From Bifidobacterium criceti (lineage in GTDB: Bacteria > Actinomycetota > Actinomycetes > Actinomycetales > Bifidobacteriaceae): DNA of 64,000 nt. Below the pieces are notes generated by a model. The model did not search any database. It was given only the letters and a program-made list of their open reading frames with translations, and was not told where the DNA came from. This document shows positions 18,088-27,162 of the stretch, piece by piece. Location of the stretch: assembly GCF_002286935.1 (NCBI RefSeq), contig NZ_MVOH01000014.1:124001-188000 (forward strand), in the 5' to 3' direction. Every line of letters starts with the position of its first letter. Position 1 is the first letter of the stretch. The translations under genes were made by a program, and so were the position numbers.

Positions 18088-20784
18088 TCAGGCCTTCTGC
18101 GCTTCCTTGGCGAGCGCCGCGACGGCATCGTCGAGCTTCGACGCGTCGGAACCGCCGCCCTGGGCGAAGTCCGGCTTGCCGCCGCCGCCGCCGCCGAGGA
18201 TCTTCGAGGCGCCGCGCACAAGGTCGCCGGCCTTGATGCCTTCCTTGCGCGCCGCTTCGTTCGTCGCGACGGCGACCATCGGCTTGTCGTCCTCGTTCAC
18301 GCCCGCAAGCGCGACGACGACCGGACGGTCGTCGCCCAGACGGTTGCGGATGTCCATGACGGTCTTGCGCAGCACATCGAACGAGCCGAAGTGGCCGACG
18401 TTCTTCGCGGCGACGACGATCGGCGCATGTGATGCGTTTGCGTCGTCGATGATCTGCGGTACCGACGCGGCGATGCGCGCCTCATACATCGCGGCAAGGC
18501 GTCGATCCGAATCCTTGAGCCTCGCGAGGAGCGTGTTGACGCGTTCGGCGAGCTCGTCGGGGCGCGCGTTGAGTGTGTCGGACAACTGCGAGACGAGCGC
18601 ATGCTCGCGCGCGTTGTAATCGTAGGCGCTTTCACCCACGAGCGCGTCGACGCGTCGCACGCCCGAGCCGACCGACGCCTCGGACATGATGTTGACGAGG
18701 CCGATCTTGCCGGCGAAATCGACATGGGTGCCGCCGCACAGCTCACGGCTCCACCCGTCATCGCCGATTGTGACGACGCGCACGACGTCGCCGTACTTCT
18801 CGCCGAACAGATGCATCGCGCCGAGCGCGATCGCGTCGTCGAACTTCATCTCCTGCGTCGAAACGTGCAGGTTGTCGCGCACACGGTCGTTGACGCGCGC
18901 CTCGACGGCGCTCATGAGCTGCTTCGTCGGCGCCTTCGGCCACTGGAAGTCGAAGCGCAGGCGGTTCGGGGCGTCCTCGGAGCCACGCTGCGTCGCCTGC
19001 GGGCCAAGCTCCTCACGCAGCGCCTTGTGCACGATGTGCGTCGCGGTGTGCGAACGGGCGATCGCGCCACGGCGCTCGACGTCGATCTCGGCGGTCACTT
19101 CGGCGCCGACGACGAGCGTGCCCTCGATGAGGCGGCACTGGTGCACGATGAGGTCCTTGATCGGCTTCTGCACATCGTCTACCTCAAGCACGGCGCCATC
19201 ATCGGAGACGATGTCGCCCTGATCGGCGAGCTGGCCGCCGGCTTCGGCGTAGAACGGCGTGCGGTCGAGGATGACCTCGACGGTCGCCGGTGCGGAGACC
19301 GCCGGCACGGAGCCGACGCCCTCCATCATGATGCCGAGGACGCGGCTGCGCGACGTCATGTCCGTGTAGCCGAGGAACTCGATCGGCGCCTCAAGCTTGT
19401 TCTTGAAATCGTCGTATTCGCTCAGGTCCACGTTGTGGCGCTTCCTGAGCGCATCCTGGCGCGCACGCGACTTCTGCTCGTTCATGAGCTCGCGGAACTT
19501 CTCCTCGTCGACCTTGACGCCCTGGTCCTGCGCCATCTCGAGCGTGAGCTCGATCGGGAAGCCGTAGGTGTCGTGGAGCGTGAACGCCGCGTCGCCCGAG
19601 ACGACCGGCTGCGCCTCGTGCTGCTTCGCGGCTTCGGCCTTCGCCTTCGTGACGGCCATGTCGAAGATCTCGATGCCGTTCGTGAGCGTGCGGCGGAACG
19701 CGTCCTCCTCGCCATAGGCGGCTTCGGACACGTCATGGAACGTGTTCGCGAGCTCCGGGTAGTTCGGTTCCATCGCGGCTTCGGACACGGGCAGCAGTTC
19801 GGGCATGACGGGCGTCGTGACGCCGAGCACGCGCATCGCCTCGATCGTGCGGCGCAGCAGGCGGCGCAGCACATAGCCGCGGCCCGCGTTGCTCGGACGC
19901 ACGCCGTCGCTCATGATCATCAGCGCGGAGCGCACATGGTCGGCGACGACGCGCATCTTGACGTCCGCGTCCTTGTCCTCGCCGTACTTGATGCCGGCGA
20001 GTTTCTCGGCAGCCTCGATGACCGGGAAGACCTCATCGGTCTCGTAGATGTTCTGCTTGCCCTGCAGCAGGTACGCGAGACGTTCGAGGCCCGCGCCGGT
20101 GTCGATGTTCTTGTGCTTGAGCTCGCCGGCGATGTGCAGTTCGGTCTTCGACTTGACGTTGTCGACCATATAGTTCTCGAAGACGAGGTCCCAGATCTCG
20201 ATGTAGCGGTTCTCGTCGGCGATCGGGCCGCCTTCCTTGCCGTATTCGGGGCCTCGGTCGACGTAGATCTCGGAGCACGGGCCACCGGGTCCGGGGCCGC
20301 CCGTCGTCCAGAAGTTGTCCTCCATGCCGAGGATCTGGATGTGTTCGGTGTCGACGCCCTCGTTCTTCCAGATCGCGCGCGCCTCGTCATCGTCGGTGTA
20401 CGTCGTCATCCACAGCTTCTCCGGGTCGAAGCCGTAGCCGCCCTGATCGACGGGGCTCGTGAGCAGCTCGTACGCGTAGTGGATGGCCTCCTCCTTGAAG
20501 TAGTCGCCGAAGGAGAAGTTGCCGAGCATCTGGAAGAACGTGCCGTGGCGCGTCGTCTTGCCGACCTCGTCGATGTCGAGCGTGCGCACGCACTTCTGGT
20601 TGCTCGCCATGCGGTGGCTCGGCGGCGTCTGCTCACCCATGAGGTACGGGATGAACGGCACCATGCCGGCGATCGTGAAGAGCGTCGTCGGGTTCGGCGA
20701 GATGAGCGAGGCGGACGGCACGATGAGGTGGTCCTGCTTCTTGAAGTAGTTGAGGTATCGCTGCGCGATCTCCGCGGTGCGCAT
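18088..20784 (-). CDS. alaS: Alanyl-tRNA synthetase
   Basis: An 898-aa class II synthetase, close to the usual length. It starts [19 protein letters not shown]. The catalytic core holds the class II motifs ([17 protein letters not shown] and [14 protein letters not shown]). The editing domain has the metal ligands [11 protein letters not shown] and [10 protein letters not shown]. The C-terminal oligomerisation domain contains a Gly-rich [18 protein letters not shown]. It charges tRNA-Ala and clears mischarged Ser and Gly. It heads a run of minus-strand genes with ruvX and mltG downstream and two small membrane-protein genes upstream. Confidence 0.97.
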   Translation of the reverse strand: MRTAEIAQRYLNYFKKQDHLIVPSASLISPNPTTLFTIAGMVPFIPYLMGEQTPPSHRMASNQKCVRTLDIDEVGKTTRHGTFFQMLGNFSFGDYFKEEAIHYAYELLTSPVDQGGYGFDPEKLWMTTYTDDDEARAIWKNEGVDTEHIQILGMEDNFWTTGGPGPGGPCSEIYVDRGPEYGKEGGPIADENRYIEIWDLVFENYMVDNVKSKTELHIAGELKHKNIDTGAGLERLAYLLQGKQNIYETDEVFPVIEAAEKLAGIKYGEDKDADVKMRVVADHVRSALMIMSDGVRPSNAGRGYVLRRLLRRTIEAMRVLGVTTPVMPELLPVSEAAMEPNYPELANTFHDVSEAAYGEEDAFRRTLTNGIEIFDMAVTKAKAEAAKQHEAQPVVSGDAAFTLHDTYGFPIELTLEMAQDQGVKVDEEKFRELMNEQKSRARQDALRKRHNVDLSEYDDFKNKLEAPIEFLGYTDMTSRSRVLGIMMEGVGSVPAVSAPATVEVILDRTPFYAEAGGQLADQGDIVSDDGAVLEVDDVQKPIKDLIVHQCRLIEGTLVVGAEVTAEIDVERRGAIARSHTATHIVHKALREELGPQATQRGSEDAPNRLRFDFQWPKAPTKQLMSAVEARVNDRVRDNLHVSTQEMKFDDAIALGAMHLFGEKYGDVVRVVTIGDDGWSRELCGGTHVDFAGKIGLVNIMSEASVGSGVRRVDALVGESAYDYNAREHALVSQLSDTLNARPDELAERVNTLLARLKDSDRRLAAMYEARIAASVPQIIDDANASHAPIVVAAKNVGHFGSFDVLRKTVMDIRNRLGDDRPVVVALAGVNEDDKPMVAVATNEAARKEGIKAGDLVRGASKILGGGGGGKPDFAQGGGSDASKLDDAVAALAKEAQKA

Positions 20785-20873
20785 TGCTGGCGGCTCCTTT
20801 GAAGATGGTTGAAGATGATGGTGGGGTTGCGTTGGGATCTTGGGAACGCCCGTCCGGAAGCGTCCGTCGCCGT

Positions 20874-21110
20874 TCAGCTGAGCTTGTCCATGTAACGGCT
20901 GTTGAGCTCGGCCTCACGGGCCCGGCGCGTGTCGGTGAACTCGGCCACAAGGCCCTGGAGCGTGCGCATGCCGACGTTCTGCTGGTCGGGGCCGAGGAGG
21001 AACTGACGTGCCTTGTCGGGCGTGTTGGCCTTCACATAGGCATTCGCCTTGCTGACGGCGATGACGCCGGCGATCATGCCGAGCGCGATCCACAGGAGAC
21101 GTTTGCGCAT
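20874..21110 (-). CDS. Small membrane-anchored protein, DUF6167-like
   Basis: A 78-aa protein beginning [19 protein letters not shown], that is a short N-terminal membrane helix with basic residues in front. The rest is polar and helical. Small proteins of this shape are commonly found just upstream of alaS in actinobacteria, next to a DUF948 protein, and this one keeps that order. The function is unknown. It starts 3 bp after the end of the DUF948 gene, so the two are almost certainly translated from one mRNA. Confidence 0.75.
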   Translation of the reverse strand: MRKRLLWIALGMIAGVIAVSKANAYVKANTPDKARQFLLGPDQQNVGMRTLQGLVAEFTDTRRAREAELNSRYMDKLS

Positions 21111-21113
21111 GGC

Positions 21114-21530
21114 TCACTTCCCTTCCGTCGTGGTAGCCGTGACCGTCGTGGCGGCTGCGGTGGCAGCGGGCTTCCTGCCCTTGTTCATGAACGACTGCGC
21201 CGTGGTCTTGAGCGCGTAGAATGTCGAGGCGAGTTTGATGATCGGCTTGCCGAGGAACGAACCGTACAGGTTCGTCAATGCGCCGATGTTGTTCGCGGTG
21301 CTCGAGGCCGCCGAGGAGATCTCGTTGACGTCGGCGAGCGACTTGTTGACCTGCTGCACCGTCGTCACGCCCTCATCGAGCGCCGGCAGCGCATGGTCGC
21401 CCGTCTCCTTGACGGTGTCGGCGAGCTGGTCGAACAGCTTGCCAAGACGGATGAGCGGATATATAAGGAATCCGGCGAGCACGGCGAACGCTATCGCCGC
21501 GATCAGTCCAGCAATTTCTCCAGCACCCAT
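21114..21530 (-). CDS. DUF948-type membrane protein
   Basis: A 138-aa protein. The start at 21530 has GAGGTG about 8 bases upstream. An N-terminal membrane helix (AGLIAAIAFAVLAGFLIYPL) is followed by a long helical region with TVQQVNKSLADVNEISSAAS, typical of DUF948, and an Ala/Thr-rich tail. Members are bacterial, often general-stress or alaS-linked proteins, and their biochemical role is unknown. It leads the DUF948-DUF6167-alaS-ruvX-mltG group. Confidence 0.8.
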   Translation of the reverse strand: MGAGEIAGLIAAIAFAVLAGFLIYPLIRLGKLFDQLADTVKETGDHALPALDEGVTTVQQVNKSLADVNEISSAASSTANNIGALTNLYGSFLGKPIIKLASTFYALKTTAQSFMNKGRKPAATAAATTVTATTTEGK

Positions 21531-21618
21531 GTTCGTGCACCTCTTTCTGCCACGACGTGTTGTGTCACGACTTCCTCTTACCCGACTTAGGGTATCCAAG
21601 CGCCCCGACGGGGAACGG

Positions 21619-22296
21619 TTAGCGGCGGTTGTAGGAAATCACGCTGAGCGAAGAAGCGAACACGGTGTCCGTGTCGAGGTCGAACTCGGTGACGGAACCG
21701 TTCGCCGGCCGCTCGCTCAGGTCGTAGCCTTCCGGGGCGAATCGCTGCATGAGGCTGAGCAATGTGTTGCCGTGGGAGATCTGCAGGATGTGGTCGCCGT
21801 CCTTGAGCGCCGGGTTCGCCGCGATGAGCGCGTAGCCGCCGGCGATGCGCTCCCAGTACTCGTCGTCGGATTCCGCATCATGGAACGGGTCGGCTTCCTT
21901 GAGGAAGTCGCGCGTCGCGGCGAGGCCGTAGCGTTCGACGATCGCGTTGTAGGTCGGCGCACCGTGGGGGCCACCCGCGGCGAGCCATGCGAGCGACATG
22001 TCCTGCCCCTCGTAATAGCCGTAGAACTGCTCGCGGAAATGCATGTCGCTCACGAGTCCGGGACGCCTATGTCCGTGGGCTTCGTTGATGTCGAGGATGC
22101 GTGCGGCGGTCGTCTGCGCGCGTGTCGTGTCCGAACAGTAGGCGGCGGCGAAATCGATGTCCGCGAGCAATGCGCCCGCATGCGCGGCGTCGTCGAGTCC
22201 GGATTGCGTGAGCGGCGAGTTCGACCATCCCTGCAGACGGTTGTATCGGTTGAAGAAGGTCTGTCCATGGCGGACGAGATGCAGATGGAGAATCAT
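21619..22296 (-). CDS. Histidine phosphatase family protein (phosphoglycerate mutase-like)
   Basis: A 225-aa protein with the phosphohistidine signature at the N-terminus, LHLVRHGQTFFNRYNRLQGW, and the second conserved His near ILQISHGNTLLSL. Asp/Glu residues in DMHFREQFYGYYEGQD fit the acid position of the superfamily. It is probably a phosphatase on a small phosphorylated substrate rather than a glycolytic mutase, because the mutase-specific residues are not evident. It is divergent from the small membrane protein at 22336, with a 39-bp gap. Confidence 0.85.
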   Translation of the reverse strand: MILHLHLVRHGQTFFNRYNRLQGWSNSPLTQSGLDDAAHAGALLADIDFAAAYCSDTTRAQTTAARILDINEAHGHRRPGLVSDMHFREQFYGYYEGQDMSLAWLAAGGPHGAPTYNAIVERYGLAATRDFLKEADPFHDAESDDEYWERIAGGYALIAANPALKDGDHILQISHGNTLLSLMQRFAPEGYDLSERPANGSVTEFDLDTDTVFASSLSVISYNRR

Positions 22297-22335
22297 AACT
22301 ACCGATTATCGCACTTGGTTGCCATAATCGTGACC

Positions 22336-22701
22336 ATGGGTAGTTTTCTTATTCGCTGGGCGATTCTGACGGTCGCCGCCGGCATCATGGTCGTGCTGCT
22401 TCCCGGCATGCACGCCGTGGGCCATCCTCCGATCCTCGGTGTCGCCGCATTCGCGTTGTTCATGGCGCTGCTCAACGCGTCGATCAAACCGGTCGTGCAG
22501 ATGCTCGCACTGCCGTTCTCGATTCTGTCGTTCGGCCTGGTCGCCCTCATCATCAACTGGCTGTTCATGGAGCTTGCCTCGTGGCTCGCGCTCAAGCTGT
22601 TCGACGTCGGCGTCACGATCGACGGCTTCCTGTGGGCGGTCCTCGGGTCCCTGATCATGTCGGTCGTCAGCGGCATCGTGAGCTCCGCCGTCTCCTCCTG
22701 A
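22336..22701 (+). CDS. Small four-helix membrane protein (phage holin family / PF04020-like)
   Basis: A 121-aa hydrophobic protein with about four membrane segments. The pattern of ASIKPVVQMLALPFSILSFG followed by LIINWLFMELASWL is typical of the PF04020 'mycobacterial four-TMS phage holin' family, a widespread chromosomal family; a true phage role is not implied. The ribosome binding site for the ATG at 22336 is weak and a start further upstream in the same frame is possible. It ends before a 16-bp hairpin at 22721. Confidence 0.75.
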   Translation: MGSFLIRWAILTVAAGIMVVLLPGMHAVGHPPILGVAAFALFMALLNASIKPVVQMLALPFSILSFGLVALIINWLFMELASWLALKLFDVGVTIDGFLWAVLGSLIMSVVSGIVSSAVSS

Positions 22702-22720
22702 CCGCCCCTCCCCGGCTACA

Positions 22721-22756
22721 CGTAAGGCCCCGCGATCTGCATCGCGGGGCCTTACG
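22721..22756. terminator. Bidirectional terminator between the holin-like gene and rpsD
   Basis: A perfect 16-bp stem, CGTAAGGCCCCGCGAT and its complement, with a CTGC loop. It lies between convergent genes. A second small inverted repeat, TACTGTA/TACAGTA at 22770-22789, follows on the rpsD side. Confidence 0.8.
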
Positions 22757-22801
22757 CTGTATGTCCTTATACTGTATCGGTTTACAGTATGTGAATCCAG
22801 A

Positions 22802-23428
22802 TCAGCGGGCGTAGAACTCGACCACGTACTGGATGTTGACCTGCACCGGAATCTCCTCCGCTTCAGGCTTGCGGGTCAGCGTCGCCTTGAGCTGGGCGAT
22901 GTTGACGTCCAGATATCCCGGGACCGGCGGCAGCACGTCACGGTGCGTGCCTTCGGCCGCGATCTGGAACGGGACCATCGTCTGGCTCTTCGGCTTGACC
23001 TGGATGGTCTGGCCGGGCTTGACGCGGTAGGACGGGCGGTCGACGATGTTGCCGTCGACGAGGATGTGGCGGTGCACCACGAACTGGCGGGCCTGCGCGG
23101 TCGTGCGGGCGATGCCGGCACGCAGCACGAGGGCGTCGAGACGGGTCTCCAGATCGGTCAGCATCGCGTTGCCGGTCTGGCCCGCGGTGTGCGTGCCCTT
23201 TTCATAGGCGGCACGCAGCTGCTTCTCGGAGATGCCGTACTGCGCGCGCAGACGCTGCTTCTCGCGCAGACGGACCGCGTAATCGGATTCCGCGCGGCGG
23301 CGGGTGCGGCCGTGCTCACCGGGGGCATACGGACGCTTTTCGAAGATGCGCTGAGCCTTCGGGGTCAGTGCGATGCCGAGGGCGCGCGAAAGGCGCACCT
23401 GACGGCGGGAACGCTGAACGTTCGTCAT
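22802..23428 (-). CDS. rpsD: Ribosomal protein S4 (uS4)
   Basis: A 208-aa protein starting MTNVQRSRRQVRLSRALG. KRPYAPGEHGRTRRR and YGISEKQLRAAYEK are typical of S4, and the S4 RNA-binding domain lies at LETRLDALVLRAGIARTTAQ and VDGNIVDRPSYRV. It binds 16S rRNA early in 30S assembly. This is the zinc-free form, since no Cys cluster is present. It is monocistronic here, not in an alpha operon. A perfect 10-bp hairpin in its 5' leader (23471-23494) could be a target for S4 autoregulation. Confidence 0.97.
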   Translation of the reverse strand: MTNVQRSRRQVRLSRALGIALTPKAQRIFEKRPYAPGEHGRTRRRAESDYAVRLREKQRLRAQYGISEKQLRAAYEKGTHTAGQTGNAMLTDLETRLDALVLRAGIARTTAQARQFVVHRHILVDGNIVDRPSYRVKPGQTIQVKPKSQTMVPFQIAAEGTHRDVLPPVPGYLDVNIAQLKATLTRKPEAEEIPVQVNIQYVVEFYAR

Positions 23429-23470
23429 TGGTTTGTATCCTTTGTTCGTTCTGTCGTTGTCTGAACGGAA

Positions 23471-23494
23471 CATGGCGTGACGGGTCACGCCATG
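23471..23494 (-). promoter_or_regulatory. Hairpin in the rpsD 5' leader
   Basis: CATGGCGTGA and its exact complement flank a 4-base loop, 43 bases before the rpsD start codon on the minus strand. It lies before the ribosome binding site and has no T-run after it, so an autoregulatory or stability element is more likely than a terminator. The role is inferred. Confidence 0.35.
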
Positions 23495-23656
23495 CGAGCC
23501 GGCCTCTCCAGTGCTTCGCCGTGCCATGCACGAACGGCCCTGCGGCCGCCGATCCACTGACGGGCTATGGCTCCAGACGGCATCGCCCGGTGGGACGACA
23601 CCAATCGACGATTGTACACCTCAGGGACGGACATGCCCATCGCCTCCGGCCGCGGC

Positions 23657-26347
23657 TCACAGTTTCTCGATTGGCGCGACGCGCAGCATGAGCCTTTTGA
23701 CGCCGTCGGATCCGAAGTCGACGGTGATGATCGAGTTCCTGCCTTTGTCCTGCGTCTCGAGGACGGTGCCGAGTCCGAAACTGTCATGCGACACCTTGTC
23801 GCCGACATGGAAATCGTTGATGTCAAGACGGTTGTCCCTGTCAAGCGATGACGCGGGCTTGGCATGCGGTTTCGGCGCCGCCTTGCGCGTCGTCACCTTC
23901 CCCGAGCGCGACGACGCCGAGGAGGATCCGAAGCGCGGCGAACGGGACGGCGACGCGCTCGTGCCGTATGTGAAATGGGCGCCGCCGTTGCCAGACGATG
24001 AGGACGATGACGTGCGCTCGCGCGCCGCCGAACCGAAGCGCGGCGCCTGGGAGCCATACGACGAACCGGAACGTGACGACGATCCGTATGACGAGGACCC
24101 ATACGACGCCGATCCGTACGAGGAGGATCCATGGGAGGACGAACCGTACGACGACCCACCATAGGTCGTTCCCATCGAATCGTCGTCCCAGTCGCCGAAT
24201 TCGTCAAGCGTCGCGTTCCAATCGTCATCGGAGCCGCGGCCCCAGCCGGCGCGCATGCGTTCGACGCCCGCCTCCTTGCGCTTCCAGTCGATGAGCCCCT
24301 CCGGGATCTCGTCGAGGAACTGGCTCGGCATCATCTCGCTCGACCTCCCCCACTGCGCGCGCACGGCGGCGCGCGTGATATAGAGGTGCCGTTTCGCGCG
24401 CGTGATGCCCACATAGGCGAGACGGCGTTCCTCGCTCAGTTCGCTCGCGTCCTCCATCGCACGCGAATGCGGGAACGTGCCCTGCTCCATGCCCGTGAGG
24501 AACACGACCGGGTATTCGAGGCCCTTCGCCGTGTGCAATGTCATGAGCGTGACCTTGCCGCTGTCCTCGCTTTCGTCGGGCAACTGGTCGAAATCGGCGA
24601 CGAGCGCCGTCGTCTCCAAAAAGCCCACGAGCGTCGCATCGGGCGTGTTCTGCTCATATTCGGCGGCGACCGATTGCAACTGCGAGAGGTTCTCGACACG
24701 CGACTGGTCCTGCGGGTCGGTCGATTTGCTCAATTCATCGAGCAACCCGCTCTCTCTGAGCACCCGCGCGACGACCTGCGACGGCTGGCCGTCGTGTTCG
24801 GCCGCGAACGCGCGCAGGCCCGTCATCAGGTCGGCGAAGCGCTTGAGCGGGTTGAGCGTGCGCGTCGTCATCCCCTCGATCCTGTCGGCCTGCTCGACGC
24901 CTTCCCAGAACGTCAGGCCGTGCTCGTCCGCATACATCGTGACGATCGATTCGGCGCGTGCGCCAAGGCCTCGCTTCGGTACATTGAGGATGCGGCGCAT
25001 GTTGATCGCGTCCGCCGGGTTGACGATCGCCTGCAGGTACGCGAGCGCGTCCTTGACCTCCCTGCGCTCGTAGAACTTCGTGCCGCCGATGAGCTGGTAT
25101 GGCACATGCGCCTGGATGAGGCCCTCCTCAAGCGAGCGCGACTGCGCGTTCGCCCGATACATGACCGCGATGTCCGAGTAGCGTACGCCCTCCTCCTCAT
25201 GCAGCCTTTTGATCTCGTGGGCGATCCAATGCGCCTCGAGCTGCGCGGTGTCGGCCGCGTATCCGGTGATCGGGACGCCTTTGCCCGCGGACGTCCACAG
25301 TTTTTTCGGTTTACGGCCTTCGTTGTGCGCGATGACGGCGTTCGCGGCGTCGAGGATCGTCTGCGTCGAACGGTAGTTCTGTTCGAGCATGATCGTGCGC
25401 GCGTTCGGGAAGTCCTTCTCGAAATCCTGGATGTTGCTGATGTCCGCTCCACGGAACGCGTAGATCGATTGGTCGGAGTCGCCGACGACGGTGATCCACG
25501 CGGGTCCTACGCGTCCGGCGCCGCGCGCGTCGGGCGACGGGTGTTCGCCCGCGTCGACGCCCGCGAGTTCGCGGATGAGCACATATTGCGCGTGGTTCGT
25601 GTCCTGGTATTCGTCGACGAGGATGTAACGGAATTTGTGGTGGTAGTATGCGGCGACGTCCGGCTGTGTGCGCAGCAGTTCGACGGTGCGCACGATGAGG
25701 TCGTCGAAATCGACGGCGTTCGCGAGCGCGAGACGGTGTTCGTATTCGGCGTAGACGACCGCGTAGAGTTCCTCGACGTTGCCGATGCGTCCGATGTGGT
25801 ATCCGCGTGTGCCGGGGCGGAAGTCGGGTGCGTATTGGGCGAGCAGTTCCTTCGCGCCCGTCAGGTTGTTCTTGTAGTCGGAGATGCGTGCGAGGATCTG
25901 ACGTGGCGTGTAGCGCTTGACATCGAAGTTGAAGTCGGACGCGATGAGTTTGACGAGGCGTTCGCAGTCGGCCGTGTCGTAGATCGTGAACCCGGATTTG
26001 AGGCCGATCCTGTCGCCGTCACGGCGCAGGATGCGCACGCATGCGGAGTGGAATGTCGAGACCCACATGCGTTCGGCGACCGGTCCGATGAGTGACGACA
26101 GGCGTTCGCGCATCTCGGCGGCGGCCTTGTTCGTGAACGTGATCGCGAGGATCTGGCTCGGCCATGCGCCGAACTGCGTGAGGATCCATGCGATGCGGCG
26201 GGTGAGCACGCGCGTCTTGCCGGAACCCGCGCCCGCGCCGATGAGCAGGGCCGGGCCGTGGTATTGGACCGCTTCGGCCTGCTGGGGGTTCAAATCACCA
26301 ATCAGCGCCTCTGGTGGTCGGGCGATGACGTCGGGATCTTGCTGCAC
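23657..26347 (-). CDS. pcrA: ATP-dependent DNA helicase PcrA/UvrD
   Basis: An 896-aa superfamily 1A helicase. I chose the GTG at 26347 because GAAAGGAAG lies 5 to 6 bases upstream; an ATG 21 bases earlier is possible. Motifs: Q-motif LNPQQAEAV, Walker A GAGAGSGKT, motif II VDEYQDTNHAQY, motif III VVGDSDQSIYAFRGAD, motif IV LEQNYRS, motif V TLMTLHTAKGLEYPVVFL and motif VI EERRLAYVGITRAKRHLY. It unwinds DNA in repair and clears RNA polymerase or RecA. The C-terminal Tudor-like domain (HVGDKVSHDSFGLGTVLE) is separated from the helicase core by about 45 residues of YGSSS-type repeats, unusual for the family. Confidence 0.95.
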   Translation of the reverse strand: MQQDPDVIARPPEALIGDLNPQQAEAVQYHGPALLIGAGAGSGKTRVLTRRIAWILTQFGAWPSQILAITFTNKAAAEMRERLSSLIGPVAERMWVSTFHSACVRILRRDGDRIGLKSGFTIYDTADCERLVKLIASDFNFDVKRYTPRQILARISDYKNNLTGAKELLAQYAPDFRPGTRGYHIGRIGNVEELYAVVYAEYEHRLALANAVDFDDLIVRTVELLRTQPDVAAYYHHKFRYILVDEYQDTNHAQYVLIRELAGVDAGEHPSPDARGAGRVGPAWITVVGDSDQSIYAFRGADISNIQDFEKDFPNARTIMLEQNYRSTQTILDAANAVIAHNEGRKPKKLWTSAGKGVPITGYAADTAQLEAHWIAHEIKRLHEEEGVRYSDIAVMYRANAQSRSLEEGLIQAHVPYQLIGGTKFYERREVKDALAYLQAIVNPADAINMRRILNVPKRGLGARAESIVTMYADEHGLTFWEGVEQADRIEGMTTRTLNPLKRFADLMTGLRAFAAEHDGQPSQVVARVLRESGLLDELSKSTDPQDQSRVENLSQLQSVAAEYEQNTPDATLVGFLETTALVADFDQLPDESEDSGKVTLMTLHTAKGLEYPVVFLTGMEQGTFPHSRAMEDASELSEERRLAYVGITRAKRHLYITRAAVRAQWGRSSEMMPSQFLDEIPEGLIDWKRKEAGVERMRAGWGRGSDDDWNATLDEFGDWDDDSMGTTYGGSSYGSSSHGSSSYGSASYGSSSYGSSSRSGSSYGSQAPRFGSAARERTSSSSSSGNGGAHFTYGTSASPSRSPRFGSSSASSRSGKVTTRKAAPKPHAKPASSLDRDNRLDINDFHVGDKVSHDSFGLGTVLETQDKGRNSIITVDFGSDGVKRLMLRVAPIEKL
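24046..24172 (-). repeat. 15-bp coding repeats in pcrA (SYGSS units)
   Basis: Within pcrA, about eight consecutive 15-bp units encode YGGSS, YGSSS, HGSSS, YGSAS, YGSSS, YGSSS, RSGSS and YGSQA. The DNA units are similar but not identical (GATCCGTATGACGAG, GATCCGTACGAGGAG on the plus strand), so this is an old or diversifying minisatellite. It lies in the linker before the C-terminal Tudor-like domain. Confidence 0.85.
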
Positions 26348-26423
26348 GTCGCTTCCTTTCGTAACCATGGGACCCGGGGACAGGCCGGCTACCATATCTA
26401 GCACACCGATTGGTCACCTCGCG

Positions 26424-26450
26424 ACGGCATGCGCCGGCACTGCATGCCGT
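26424..26450. promoter_or_regulatory. Inverted repeat in the pcrA-xpt divergent region
   Basis: 9-bp arms ACGGCATGC and GCATGCCGT with a 9-base spacer, 110 bp before the xpt start. Could be an operator or an mRNA hairpin. No regulator is identified. Confidence 0.35.
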
Positions 26451-26457
26451 GGTCAGT

Positions 26458-26470
26458 TGTACGGCGTACA
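26458..26470. promoter_or_regulatory. Short palindrome upstream of xpt
   Basis: TGTACGGCGTACA, a 5-3-5 palindrome 90 bp before xpt. The xpt-permease operon is a usual target of purine regulation, and this region has no recognisable purine riboswitch, so a protein operator is plausible. Inference only. Confidence 0.35.
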
Positions 26471-26560
26471 GTGATGCGACATATTCACCCAACAACACGC
26501 GCACCATACTGGAGACCCTATGCCGCCACCGGTGCCGCATTCCCAGATGGAAGGACGCAG

Positions 26561-27142
26561 ATGCTGGAACTTGAGGAACGGATCAGGCAGCAGGGAACGG
26601 TCAAACCGGGCAATGTGCTCAAGGTGGACGCCTTCCTCAACCATCAGTGCGACGTGGCGCTGTTCGATGCCATGGGCGCGGCATGGGCCGAACATTTCCA
26701 AGGCAAGCCGATCACCAAGATCCTGACCATCGAGGCTTCCGGCATCGGCATCGCATGCGTGGCCGCACGCCATTTCGACAACGTTCCGGTCGTGTTCGCC
26801 AAGAAGGCACAATCGATCAACCTCGACGGCGAACAGTACGTGACGCAGGTGTATTCGTTCACCAAGCAGCGTGAGTTCCCCGTGATCGTGGCCAAGAAAT
26901 TCCTGTCGGCGGACGACCATGTGCTCATCATCGATGACTTCCTTGCCAACGGCAAGGCGCTTCAGGGGCTCATCGAGCTGTGCGAGGATGCCGGCGCCAC
27001 GGTGGAAGGCATCGGCATCGCCATCGAAAAGGGCTTCCAAGGTGGCGGCGACCGTCTGCGCGAAGCGGGATTCGACCTTGATTCGCTGGCCATCGTCGAG
27101 TCGATGGATGCCGACAATGGCACCGTGACCTTCCGTCACTGA
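26561..27142 (+). CDS. xpt: Xanthine phosphoribosyltransferase
   Basis: A 193-aa protein, the normal Xpt length. It converts xanthine and PRPP to XMP. The PRPP-binding loop is [17 protein letters not shown] near residue 125; the N-terminal [21 protein letters not shown] and the SIN...[12 protein letters not shown] segment match the family. The start at 26561 has GGAAGGACGC upstream. The permease gene begins 20 bp downstream, giving the usual xpt-permease pair: xanthine is taken up and trapped as XMP, which GuaA (encoded at 40.8-42.3 kb) can turn into GMP. Confidence 0.95.
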   Translation: MLELEERIRQQGTVKPGNVLKVDAFLNHQCDVALFDAMGAAWAEHFQGKPITKILTIEASGIGIACVAARHFDNVPVVFAKKAQSINLDGEQYVTQVYSFTKQREFPVIVAKKFLSADDHVLIIDDFLANGKALQGLIELCEDAGATVEGIGIAIEKGFQGGGDRLREAGFDLDSLAIVESMDADNGTVTFRH

Positions 27143-27162
27143 CTGCACAAGAGGAGCCCAAG

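Noticed and set aside
22336..22701. Phage holin as evidence of a prophage
   Set aside because: The PF04020-like protein is a chromosomal family and no phage genes are near.
22770..22789. Second hairpin TACTGTA/TACAGTA near the rpsD terminator as an operator
   Set aside because: It lies between two convergent gene ends with no promoter nearby; more likely a minor part of the terminator region.
26348..26560. Purine riboswitch before xpt
   Set aside because: No conserved purine-aptamer core or three-way junction can be drawn; only short palindromes are visible.
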